From Firm-13 sp964579245 (GTDB lineage: Bacteria; Bacillota; Clostridia; Saccharofermentanales; Saccharofermentanaceae): DNA of 64,000 bases. The stretch is from positions 8,305 through 72,304 of the forward strand of contig CAZOFY010000004.1 in NCBI GenBank assembly GCA_964579245.1. Direction: 5' to 3'. Within the stretch, counting starts at the first letter, position 1. Each line of letters starts with the position of its first letter. The position numbers and the translations under genes are program-made. The notes beneath the pieces are model-generated. The model searched no databases. It was given only the letters and a program-made list of their open reading frames with translations, and was not told the origin of the DNA. Of this stretch, positions 18,038-25,810 are shown one piece after another.

Positions 18038-18074
18038 AAAAAAAGAGCTTCCGGTTTCAAAACCGGAAGCTCTT
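18038..18074 (-). terminator. Intrinsic terminator shared by convergent genes
   Basis: A 14-base perfect stem (18043-18056 with 18061-18074; AAGAGCTTCCGGTT) with a four-base loop. On the minus strand it is followed by a seven-base U-run (A-run at 18038-18044), so it ends the HEAT-repeat gene; on the plus strand the U-run is lacking but the hairpin could still serve the upstream gene. Confidence 0.85.
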
Positions 18075-18091
18075 CATTATCAGAAAAACGA

Positions 18092-18433
18092 TTACAAAAT
18101 TCTCGTACGGACCTTGTCGTATGCGATGCGAGCAATGGCTCGCACGTCAGGATCCGAATCAGCATAAGATAACTTCTTCAAATACTCTTCACAATGCTTG
18201 GCATTAATATTTCCGGCTGCCTCGGCAGCAGCTGCTCGTACAGCAGGCACGGAATCACGTAGAAGCGGTATAAGCTGCATCCCTGACTCATATGTGGAGA
18301 TCTGCCCGAAAGATCTTGCAACAGCTGCTCTGACCTCATCATCAGGATCATCCGTCATCCTGACAAGAGCTCCAAGATTCTGCTTCTTGCCAAGCTTGTC
18401 GATCTTCTCTATAATCCTCTCAATTCGTGCCAT
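18092..18433 (-). CDS. Small HEAT-repeat protein
   Basis: A 113-residue protein made of about three HEAT/PBS-lyase-like helical repeats (ALVRMTDDPDDEVRAAVARS, LIPLLRDSVPAVRAAAAEAAG, LSYADSDPDVRAIARIAY). Such proteins are protein-protein interaction scaffolds; no partner is evident. AAGGGGG lies 7 bases before the start. It is transcribed alone, convergent with the beta-helix gene and divergent from the CapA-like gene. Confidence 0.8.
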   Translation of the reverse strand: MARIERIIEKIDKLGKKQNLGALVRMTDDPDDEVRAAVARSFGQISTYESGMQLIPLLRDSVPAVRAAAAEAAGNINAKHCEEYLKKLSYADSDPDVRAIARIAYDKVRTRIL

Positions 18434-18917
18434 AGTAGCGCCCCCTTTGCTGGAGTGATTTCGTTAAATAAATTATGCTCTGAAATCATCATAATTACTA
18501 GGTGTGCATACATCTGAAATGTAAATATAATGTGTACAAAATGTAACAATCAACAAAGTATATATATGTATCATAGAAAATAAATTTAGATATAAATTTC
18601 GCGAAACGTTATGCTATTCTAAATAACGAGAATAACAAATCAAAAATGTGCCTGATATTGGGCGCATTTTACCTTCTGACCTCGAAAATCGTAAAATAAT
18701 TGATTATTGAAATCCGTCATTGTTTTAGAAAACAATGTGTAGAAAATGTGGAGATGCTTTTCGATTTCACAAGCTATGAAGCTTTCAGGTTTCTTATTGC
18801 ATAGATACAAAAATATAATATAAATGCAAAATGAACCCGACCGACTTGTGATAAACTATTACTATATTCCAATTTCTGTATTTGTCAGCTTTGTCGATCG
18901 AAAGCCGAGGTTTATGC
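18434..18917. other. AT-rich intergenic region with one terminator-like hairpin
   Basis: About 480 bases between two divergent genes, much richer in A and T than the neighbours. No open frame of note. A TATAAT sits at 18526-18531 without a good -35, and a hairpin at 18643-18670 (AAAATGTGCC with GGCGCATTTT, one G-U pair, eight-base loop) ends in a T-run, so a short RNA of roughly 130 bases could be made between them. This is speculation. Confidence 0.3.
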
Positions 18918-20225
18918 ATGTCCAAGTCCAAGCGTAGGTGTTCCATACTTCTTCTGTCTCTCGCGATTTTATTGACCGGTTGTGCTTCTTCTGTCACGAC
19001 AAGGACCAATGTCTCTATCCCTGCACGTCCGGATTCTGAAATCTATTCTCCCGGTCTCGATCTTGCCGCAAACACGATAGCAACCACCTCTGAACTTGAG
19101 ACCACAGCTGAACCGACACCTTCCTCCACACCGACGCCGACGCCAACGCCAACGCCTTCACCGACACCGACGGTTAAGAAGATTGTCTGCAGTTTTATCG
19201 GCGATTGTACTTTTGGACAGAACGCCGGGACAGAAGCAAATAGTACCAGCTTTCAATCCGTCATTGGTACCGATTATAAGTATCCCTTTCAGAATGCGAA
19301 GGAGATTCTTCTGAAGGATCATTTGACATTGGCAAATCTTGAAGGGACCCTGACTGACGTGAACACTCCCCGAGAGAAGGAATTCATTTTTAAGGGCTCT
19401 AAAGATTTCGTAAACATTCTCACTCTTGGAGGCGTCGAGGCCGTCAATCTGTCCAACAATCATTCATATGATTATTGGGATAAGGGCTTGCAGGATACGA
19501 AGGATACGCTCGACGAGGCTGGTGTTCTCTGGAGCGATAATGATGAGTACGCGATTTATGAAGTCGAGGGCGTCAAGATTGGCATGGCGGGTTTTAATTT
19601 TCCGTGGGACCTCGAACCGATCTATAAAGCGATTGACGATCTGCGAGCTCAAGGCTGCTCGATTGTTATTATTTCTGTTCACACCGGTGTAGAACGGATG
19701 TACGAACCGGAAATGTCAGATGTAAGAATGGCTCACGCCATTATTGACTATGGCGCAGATATCTATGTCGGACATCATCCCCATCGGCTTCAGCCGATTG
19801 AGGAATACAACGGGAAATATATTTTATACAGTCTCTCGAATTTTTCTTTTGGCGGACAGCCATATCTTTCCGACAGGGATACCGCTATTGTTCAATGCAC
19901 GTTCTCTGTTGACTTCGGTCAAATGGTCGGTGTCGAACTGAATGTGATTCCGTATTCCATGACTACCACGTATCCAGGCAATGATTATTGTCCGATTGCA
20001 TACAAGAAAGGTACGCAGGAGTATGACCGGGTTATGCAGAAGCTCAGACTTGCGGATCCTCTTTCTCCCTATGATCCCTTGAATTTACGACTGACCCCAA
20101 CGGCTGTGCCGACTTCGGCTCCCACTGCGGTGCCGACTGAACCGACTACTGCACAGACCTCGGAAACTTCATATGAGAGTGTGCCGAATCAAACGACAGA
20201 GGCCCCGCAACACTCGCAGATCTAG
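18918..20225 (+). CDS. CapA family lipoprotein (poly-glutamate-synthesis-type metallophosphatase fold)
   Basis: A 435-residue exported lipoprotein with a CapA/PGA_cap domain. The N-terminus is basic then hydrophobic with a lipobox (LLTGC). Residues about 60-95 are a Thr/Pro-rich linker of alternating TP units, and the C-terminus (from about 395) is another Pro/Thr/Ser-rich tail. The core has CSFIGDCTFG, NLEGTLTD, LSNNHSYDYW, VHTGVE and GHHPHRLQ, the conserved order of CapA proteins. The ATG at 18918 follows GAGG and gives the proper signal peptide; an earlier in-frame codon at 18882 does not. CapB/CapC partners are absent, so a role in capsule export is not implied; many stand-alone CapA proteins have no known function. 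Confidence 0.85.
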   Translation: MSKSKRRCSILLLSLAILLTGCASSVTTRTNVSIPARPDSEIYSPGLDLAANTIATTSELETTAEPTPSSTPTPTPTPTPSPTPTVKKIVCSFIGDCTFGQNAGTEANSTSFQSVIGTDYKYPFQNAKEILLKDHLTLANLEGTLTDVNTPREKEFIFKGSKDFVNILTLGGVEAVNLSNNHSYDYWDKGLQDTKDTLDEAGVLWSDNDEYAIYEVEGVKIGMAGFNFPWDLEPIYKAIDDLRAQGCSIVIISVHTGVERMYEPEMSDVRMAHAIIDYGADIYVGHHPHRLQPIEEYNGKYILYSLSNFSFGGQPYLSDRDTAIVQCTFSVDFGQMVGVELNVIPYSMTTTYPGNDYCPIAYKKGTQEYDRVMQKLRLADPLSPYDPLNLRLTPTAVPTSAPTAVPTEPTTAQTSETSYESVPNQTTEAPQHSQI

Positions 20226-20281
20226 GGCGCGTGGCGCACTGAAGCCGGAGATCTTTACTGCCCGGCATGGACTATCTGACA

Positions 20282-20310
20282 TTGACGAAACAAGCATCCC
20301 TTGTTACTAT
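20282..20310 (+). promoter_or_regulatory. Promoter of the pur cluster
   Basis: TTGACG at 20282-20287, 17-base spacer, TACTAT at 20305-20310, placing the start of transcription about 50 bases before purE. No purine riboswitch or obvious PurR box follows. Confidence 0.65.
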
Positions 20311-20365
20311 TCTTGTATTGAAAAACTTGTCTGGTTATGCCGGAGAGAAGAGGACGGTAGCAATA

Positions 20366-20875
20366 ATGATGAAAAAGAAAGTACTTGTCGTCATGGGAAG
20401 TGATTCTGATTTTCCTGTTATGGAGAGTTGCTTCAAGCTATTGACGCGCTTTGGTATTATCTATGAAGCGAAGATTTGTTCTGCGCATCGTTCCCCAAGA
20501 GCAGCAAGCGAACTAGCCTCTTCGGCAAGTCGAGAGGGTTTTGGCGTTATTATTGCCGCAGCCGGACTTGCAGCCCATCTGCCGGGTGTTTTAGCGGCCT
20601 ATACGATTCTTCCTGTTATTGGTGTACCTTGTAAAGGCGGCGCATTATCAGGCATAGACGCACTATATGCAATCGTTCAGATGCCTACCGGCATACCGGT
20701 TGCGACGGTTGCTATCGACGGAGCCGCCAATGCCGCAATCCTGGCTGTCCAGATCCTTGCATTAGGGGATGATGAACTTTCTGACAAACTGGAATCCTAT
20801 AAACAGGAACTGAATGATTCGGTTGCACACAGAGATGCGAAGCTTCAGGAAAAACTTAAGGCAATCGGGGAGTGA
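20366..20875 (+). CDS. purE: N5-carboxyaminoimidazole ribonucleotide mutase (PurE, class I)
   Basis: Moves the carboxyl group of N5-CAIR to give CAIR in de novo purine synthesis. About 169 residues, the usual size. The motifs GSDSDFPVM, SAHRSPRAASELA and AAGLAAHLPGV are those of class I PurE, which works with PurK; purK is not in the window. The start is one of two adjacent ATGs (20366 or 20369); the ribosome binding site (GAAGAGGA) is rather far away, about 12 bases, so initiation may be modest. It opens the purE-F-N-H-D cluster; purF starts 10 bases past the stop. Confidence 0.93.
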   Translation: MMKKKVLVVMGSDSDFPVMESCFKLLTRFGIIYEAKICSAHRSPRAASELASSASREGFGVIIAAAGLAAHLPGVLAAYTILPVIGVPCKGGALSGIDALYAIVQMPTGIPVATVAIDGAANAAILAVQILALGDDELSDKLESYKQELNDSVAHRDAKLQEKLKAIGE

Positions 20876-20885
20876 TGGATCTTTG

Positions 20886-22316
20886 ATGACAGGGCGAGAC
20901 TGGGAAGAAGAGTGTGGAGTATTTGGTGTCTTTGACACGACACGTTCTATGAAGGATGCAGCACGAATCGCCTATTTCGGGCTTTTTGCGCTTCAGCACA
21001 GAGGACAGGAATCTGCCGGTATTGCCGTTCATCAGGATGGGAAGATCATTTGCCATAAGAATAAAGGACTTGTCGTTGAGGTTTTCGAGACAGCAGCGTT
21101 GCAGACCTTAGGCGGCCAAGCGGCAATAGGTCATGTTCGATACCCCTCGTCTGGAGAGACGGGTTATGAATCCATACAACCGGTCATGATGAAGTCCGGT
21201 CTTGGGAGCCTCGCATTGGTTCAGAACGGTGCGATTATAAATGCTACCGAATTGCGGGAAGAACTCAAGCAGACAGGCTCTATATTTCAGACGAATTCTG
21301 ATTTTGAGGTGATTTTGGCACTTCTTGCCAGAAACCGCATACTCACGGGGAGTCTTGAGCAAGCGATTCATCGCATGCTGGCAGAAATTCGGGGAGCATA
21401 CTCCATGATATTTCTCTCGACGGATCAGATGATCGGCATCAGAGATCCTCTCGGGATACGCCCACTCATTTTGGGGAAAAAAGATAATAGTTATGTACTG
21501 GCTTCCGAGAGCTGCGCGCTGGATGCTGTCGGAGCTGAAGTTGTCCGGGACATTCTCCCGGGTGAAATCGTTTATATATCTGAGAAGGAAGTTCGCTCCG
21601 AGTATTTTGTCGAACCGCGAAGAGCAGCCCGTGAAGGGAAAATCTGTATTTTTGAGTTTGTCTATTTTGCCCGCCCGGACAGTGTTATGGATGGTGCGAG
21701 TATTTATGAATCAAGATGGAATGCCGGAGTCATTCTGGCGAGAGAGGCGCCCTGCGACGCTGACCTTGTTGTTGGCGCTCCTGATTCCGGGATCGCGGCG
21801 GCCATGGGATATGCCCAAGAGAGCAATATTCCCTACGGAGCTGCTCTCCTGAAAAACCGATATGTCGGAAGGACCTTTATTCAGCCTACGGAAGTCCAGA
21901 GAGAAATGTCGACGAGTTTGAAGTTTTCGGTGCTCAAATCCGCAGTACAGGGGAAACGGATCCTCATGGTGGATGACTCTATCGTTCGAGGTATGACTAC
22001 GCGGCACAACGTGAGGCTGCTAAGGGAAGCCGGTGCGAAGGAAGTCCATATTCGCGTCGCTTCCCCGCCTGTTTGTTTCCCCTGTTTTTATGGAATCAAC
22101 ACACCGGAGCAGAAGGAACTGACTGCCGGACTATGCCCGGTTGAGGACATAAAGACGCAGATTGGAGCGGACAGCCTTGCCTATATTAGCCTTGACGGAC
22201 TGAAGTCTTCGACGACCGGTATCCGTCTCGGACATTGCACGTCTTGCTTTAATGGGGATTATCCCGCCGGGATGCCGGTGAGAATAGATAAACAGATACA
22301 TCGGATCCAGTGGTGA
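20886..22316 (+). CDS. purF: Amidophosphoribosyltransferase
   Basis: Makes phosphoribosylamine from PRPP and glutamine, the first committed step of purine synthesis. About 476 residues. The start at 20886 gives a nine-residue propeptide before CGVFGVF, so the mature nucleophile would be Cys10, exposed by self-cleavage as in Bacillus PurF. The N-terminal glutaminase domain is followed by the PRPP-binding loop ILMVDDSIVRGMTTRHN. Cysteines in GKICIFEF, PVCFPCFYG and GHCTSCFNGDYP fit the 4Fe-4S cluster of Bacillus-type enzymes, which makes the protein oxygen-labile. The ribosome binding site (GGGGAG) is about 13 bases from the ATG and overlaps the end of purE. Confidence 0.95.
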   Translation: MTGRDWEEECGVFGVFDTTRSMKDAARIAYFGLFALQHRGQESAGIAVHQDGKIICHKNKGLVVEVFETAALQTLGGQAAIGHVRYPSSGETGYESIQPVMMKSGLGSLALVQNGAIINATELREELKQTGSIFQTNSDFEVILALLARNRILTGSLEQAIHRMLAEIRGAYSMIFLSTDQMIGIRDPLGIRPLILGKKDNSYVLASESCALDAVGAEVVRDILPGEIVYISEKEVRSEYFVEPRRAAREGKICIFEFVYFARPDSVMDGASIYESRWNAGVILAREAPCDADLVVGAPDSGIAAAMGYAQESNIPYGAALLKNRYVGRTFIQPTEVQREMSTSLKFSVLKSAVQGKRILMVDDSIVRGMTTRHNVRLLREAGAKEVHIRVASPPVCFPCFYGINTPEQKELTAGLCPVEDIKTQIGADSLAYISLDGLKSSTTGIRLGHCTSCFNGDYPAGMPVRIDKQIHRIQW

Positions 22317-22330
22317 GAAGAGGAGAATAC

Positions 22331-22984
22331 ATGAAAATCGTTGTTCTGGTTTCCGGCGGAGGTACGAATCTTCAAGCTGTTATCGATCAAATCGCAAGCG
22401 GCGCCCTCTCCGGGACGGAGATTACGGGTGTCATTTCTTCCTCGCCCGGGGCTTATGCCCTGGAGAGAGCAAGGATGCACAAAATACCGTCGATCGTTAT
22501 CTCGAAAAAGGAACTGAAAATCCCGGAAGCATATGACCGGGCCATGTTGTCGGCGATTACGGATTTCGGTGCGGAGCTTGTTGTTTTGGCCGGCTTTTTA
22601 TCTCTTTTGGGGCCGGAGGTTGTCAGGGAATATTCAAACCGGATTATCAATATTCATCCGTCTCTCATTCCCGCGTTCTGTGGACACGGTATGTATGGGA
22701 TACGTCCGCATGAGGCTGCAATCCGAAAGGGAGTCAAGGTTTCCGGTGCCACGGTGCATTTTGTGAATGAAGATTATGACGAAGGTCCGATTCTTCTCCA
22801 AAGAAGTGTGGAAGTTTTCGAGGAGGACACTCCGGAGAGCCTTCAAAGGCGTATTATGTTAGAGTGTGAGCAGGTAATTCTTCCTGCTGCAATCCGCTTG
22901 ATTGTGGACAGACGTGTTGTTATTAGAGATAATCGAACCTATATTTTGCCGAAGGGCATAGAAACAAGTGAGGGAAAAGCATGA
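22331..22984 (+). CDS. purN: Phosphoribosylglycinamide formyltransferase
   Basis: Transfers formyl from 10-formyl-tetrahydrofolate to GAR in purine synthesis. 217 residues. The substrate-phosphate loop VSGGGTNLQAVID is at residues 6-18; the catalytic triad region shows NIHPSLIPAFCGHGMYG and the D of NEDYDEGPI. AGGAG precedes the ATG at 22331. It overlaps purH by 4 bases (ATGA). purM, which usually lies between purF and purN, is absent here. Confidence 0.95.
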   Translation: MKIVVLVSGGGTNLQAVIDQIASGALSGTEITGVISSSPGAYALERARMHKIPSIVISKKELKIPEAYDRAMLSAITDFGAELVVLAGFLSLLGPEVVREYSNRIINIHPSLIPAFCGHGMYGIRPHEAAIRKGVKVSGATVHFVNEDYDEGPILLQRSVEVFEEDTPESLQRRIMLECEQVILPAAIRLIVDRRVVIRDNRTYILPKGIETSEGKA

Positions 22985-24525
22985 TCAAGAGAGCCGTTAT
23001 CAGTGTGTCCGACAAAAAGGGAATTGCCGATTTTTGCAGAAAGCTCGTTGAGCTGAACGTTGAGATCATTAGCACCGGCGGAACTGCGAAGCTTCTGAAG
23101 GCAGAAGGAATTCCATGTAAAGAAATCGCAGAAGTGACAGGTTTTCCCGAGTGCCTCGATGGACGAGTCAAGACCTTACATCCTCGTGTTTTCGGCGGCG
23201 TTCTCGCAATCCGCTCGAACGAGGAGCACATGAAAAGAATATCAGAACTTGGGATTGATACGATTGATTTGATTGTCGTCAATCTATACCCCTTTAAGCA
23301 GACCGTTATGAAACCCAAGGTCGAGTTTGAAGAGTGTGTCGAGAATATTGATATCGGCGGTCCGTCCATGCTTCGTGCCGCGGCCAAAAACCATCAGGAT
23401 GTTACTGTTGTTACGGATCCGGCAGATTACGATCTTGTGTTGCGACAAATCGGATCCACGGGAGATACAAGCTATCAGACACGGTTCTACCTGGCCCGCA
23501 AGGTTTTCGAGCATACAGCCGCTTATGACGCCCTTATCGCACAGTACTTCCTGTCGAAGACCCCGGAGACTGCGATGCCGAACAATCTGACAATAACCTT
23601 TGATAAGGTTTCAGATCTCCGTTACGGGGAGAATCCGCATCAGGGGGCGACTTTCTACAAGAACGCCATTCCCGTACCCGGAAGCCTGTCCGAAGCTATT
23701 CAGAAAAATGGGAAAGAGCTCTCCTACAACAATATTTCCGATACGGACGCGACGATCTGCTGCCTGAAGGAATTTACAGAGCCCACTGTCGTTGCGGTCA
23801 AACATGCGAATCCCTGCGGTGTCGGATCGGCGAATACGATATTTGAGGCATGGGAGAAGGCCTTTGAAGCGGATACCGTCTCGATATACGGAGGTATCGT
23901 AGCCGCGAATCGCGAGATCGATGCAAAAACAGCACAAGAGATGAGCAAGGTGTTCCTTGAGGTCATTGTTGCACCCTCTTACTCGCAGGAGGCACTGGAC
24001 ATCCTGTGCGCCAAGAAGAATCTTCGCGTACTGGAGCTCCCGAATATCAGTGCTCCGATACCGAACACTGAATATAACTACAAGAGGGTCATCGGTGGAC
24101 TTCTGGTTCAGGACCATGACCGCAATGTCTATGACGAGAAGGATCTTAAGATCGTTACAAAGACAGAGCCTGATCCGGCACTTCGCGAGGATATGGAATT
24201 TGCCATGAAGGTCGTAAAACATGTTAAATCCAATGCGATTGTCGTTGTAAAGAACAAACAAACGATTGGAGTCGGTCCGGGACAGACAAACCGCGTTGGC
24301 TCTGCTCAGATTGCGTTTTCCTTTGCGGGAGAAAAGGCAAAAGGTGCGGTCATGGGATCCGACGCATTCTTCCCTTTCCGTGACTGTGTGGACGCAGCCA
24401 ATCAGGCAGGGGTAGCAGCCATCGTACAGCCAGGCGGATCCGTCCGTGACCAGGAATCAATCGACGCATGCAACGAATTTGGTATAGCTATGATCTTTAC
24501 TGGATCACGCCATTTCCGCCATTAA
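22981..24525 (+). CDS. purH: Bifunctional AICAR formyltransferase/IMP cyclohydrolase
   Basis: Carries out the last two steps to IMP. 514 residues: an N-terminal MGS-like cyclohydrolase domain (VSDKKGIADFCRKL, ISTGGTAK) and a C-terminal AICAR transformylase domain with the conserved LRYGENPHQGATF, VKHANPCGVG and GSDAFFPFRDCVDAA motifs. The length is typical. It starts in the end of purN (4-base overlap) and ends 19 bases before purD. Confidence 0.97.
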   Translation: MIKRAVISVSDKKGIADFCRKLVELNVEIISTGGTAKLLKAEGIPCKEIAEVTGFPECLDGRVKTLHPRVFGGVLAIRSNEEHMKRISELGIDTIDLIVVNLYPFKQTVMKPKVEFEECVENIDIGGPSMLRAAAKNHQDVTVVTDPADYDLVLRQIGSTGDTSYQTRFYLARKVFEHTAAYDALIAQYFLSKTPETAMPNNLTITFDKVSDLRYGENPHQGATFYKNAIPVPGSLSEAIQKNGKELSYNNISDTDATICCLKEFTEPTVVAVKHANPCGVGSANTIFEAWEKAFEADTVSIYGGIVAANREIDAKTAQEMSKVFLEVIVAPSYSQEALDILCAKKNLRVLELPNISAPIPNTEYNYKRVIGGLLVQDHDRNVYDEKDLKIVTKTEPDPALREDMEFAMKVVKHVKSNAIVVVKNKQTIGVGPGQTNRVGSAQIAFSFAGEKAKGAVMGSDAFFPFRDCVDAANQAGVAAIVQPGGSVRDQESIDACNEFGIAMIFTGSRHFRH

Positions 24526-24544
24526 CAGATTACAGGAGGGGAAG

Positions 24545-25810
24545 ATGAAGGTTCTTGTTGTTGGTGGCGGCGGCCGTGAGCACGCAATATGCTGGAAACT
24601 GAAGCAGAGTAGCCGAGTAAGAGAACTTTTCTGCGCTCCAGGAAATGCCGGTATTTCGCAAATCGCTACGTGTGTGCCGATTCGGGCGACCGCGATCGAT
24701 GAGATGACTGCCTTCGCCCGCGCGGAGAAATTTGATCTCGTTTTTGTGGCACCGGACGACCCGTTGGCTTTAGGACTGGTAGATCGCTTGCAGGAGGCCG
24801 GGATCCGGGCATTCGGACCGAAAGCCAACGCGGCGATTATTGAGGCATCAAAGGCTTTTTCCAAGGACCTGATGCGGCGATATCATATCCCTACAGCCAA
24901 ATATGAAGTGTTTACAGACGCGACTGAGGCCTTGAGTTATATCGATACACAACCGGTTCCGATTGTTGTTAAGGCAGATGGGCTCGCGCTGGGGAAAGGT
25001 GTTATTATCGCCGAGACGCGTGAAGAAGCCAAAGACGCCGTACTGCAGATGATGAGGAATAAAGCCTTCGGAACTGCCGGCAATACTGTTGTTATTGAGG
25101 AGTGTATGAAAGGCCCGGAATTAACGGTCTTAGCCTTTTCAGACGGGAAAACAGTTCTTCCGATGATTTCATCACGTGATCACAAAAGGGCGCTCGATCA
25201 TGACCTGGGCAAGAACACCGGCGGAATGGGAGCGGTCACACCCGGTGCCGAGCTTGCGGCCGAAGACGAACAGGAAATGCTCGAGAAGATATTCGCTCCG
25301 ACCATTCAAGCGTTGGAGAGCGAAGGAAGACCCTTTGTCGGCGTTATCTATTTCGGATTGATGCTGACTTCGGAGGGACCGAAGGTGATTGAGTATAACG
25401 CACGATTTGGGGATCCGGAGGCTCAGGCTGTTCTGCCCCGCTTAGAGAATGATTTACTTGATATTATCGATGCCTGTCTGGATCAGACACTGGATCAGGT
25501 CAAGCTCAATTGGAAGCCGGGAGCTTCCTGCTGTGTGGTTATTGCATCGGGCGGATATCCGGAAGGATACGAGACGGGATTTGCGATCAACGGCCTTGAC
25601 GACGTTGAGACACTGGTATTTCATGCAGGGACAAAGCTTGCCGACGGAGAGGTCGAGACATCTGGCGGGCGTGTCCTGGCCGTTTACGCCGATGCCGATG
25701 ATCTGGAGAAAGCCATAGATCGAGCCTATCAGGGAGTAGCGAAGATTTCCTTTGAAAAAATGCACTTCCGTACAGACATTGGACGTACACTTACCGGAGA
25801 GAAGATTTGA
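24545..25810 (+). CDS. purD: Phosphoribosylamine-glycine ligase
   Basis: ATP-grasp ligase that joins glycine to phosphoribosylamine. 421 residues. It starts MKVLVVGGGGREHAI, the family N-terminus, and has the ATP-grasp signature FGDPEAQAVLPRLE at about residue 290 and KNTGGMGAVTP at about 225. An AGGAGGGGA ribosome binding site precedes the ATG. The last two bases of its stop region are shared with the start of the downstream gene (TTGA), so purD and nadD are translationally coupled. Confidence 0.97.
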   Translation: MKVLVVGGGGREHAICWKLKQSSRVRELFCAPGNAGISQIATCVPIRATAIDEMTAFARAEKFDLVFVAPDDPLALGLVDRLQEAGIRAFGPKANAAIIEASKAFSKDLMRRYHIPTAKYEVFTDATEALSYIDTQPVPIVVKADGLALGKGVIIAETREEAKDAVLQMMRNKAFGTAGNTVVIEECMKGPELTVLAFSDGKTVLPMISSRDHKRALDHDLGKNTGGMGAVTPGAELAAEDEQEMLEKIFAPTIQALESEGRPFVGVIYFGLMLTSEGPKVIEYNARFGDPEAQAVLPRLENDLLDIIDACLDQTLDQVKLNWKPGASCCVVIASGGYPEGYETGFAINGLDDVETLVFHAGTKLADGEVETSGGRVLAVYADADDLEKAIDRAYQGVAKISFEKMHFRTDIGRTLTGEKI

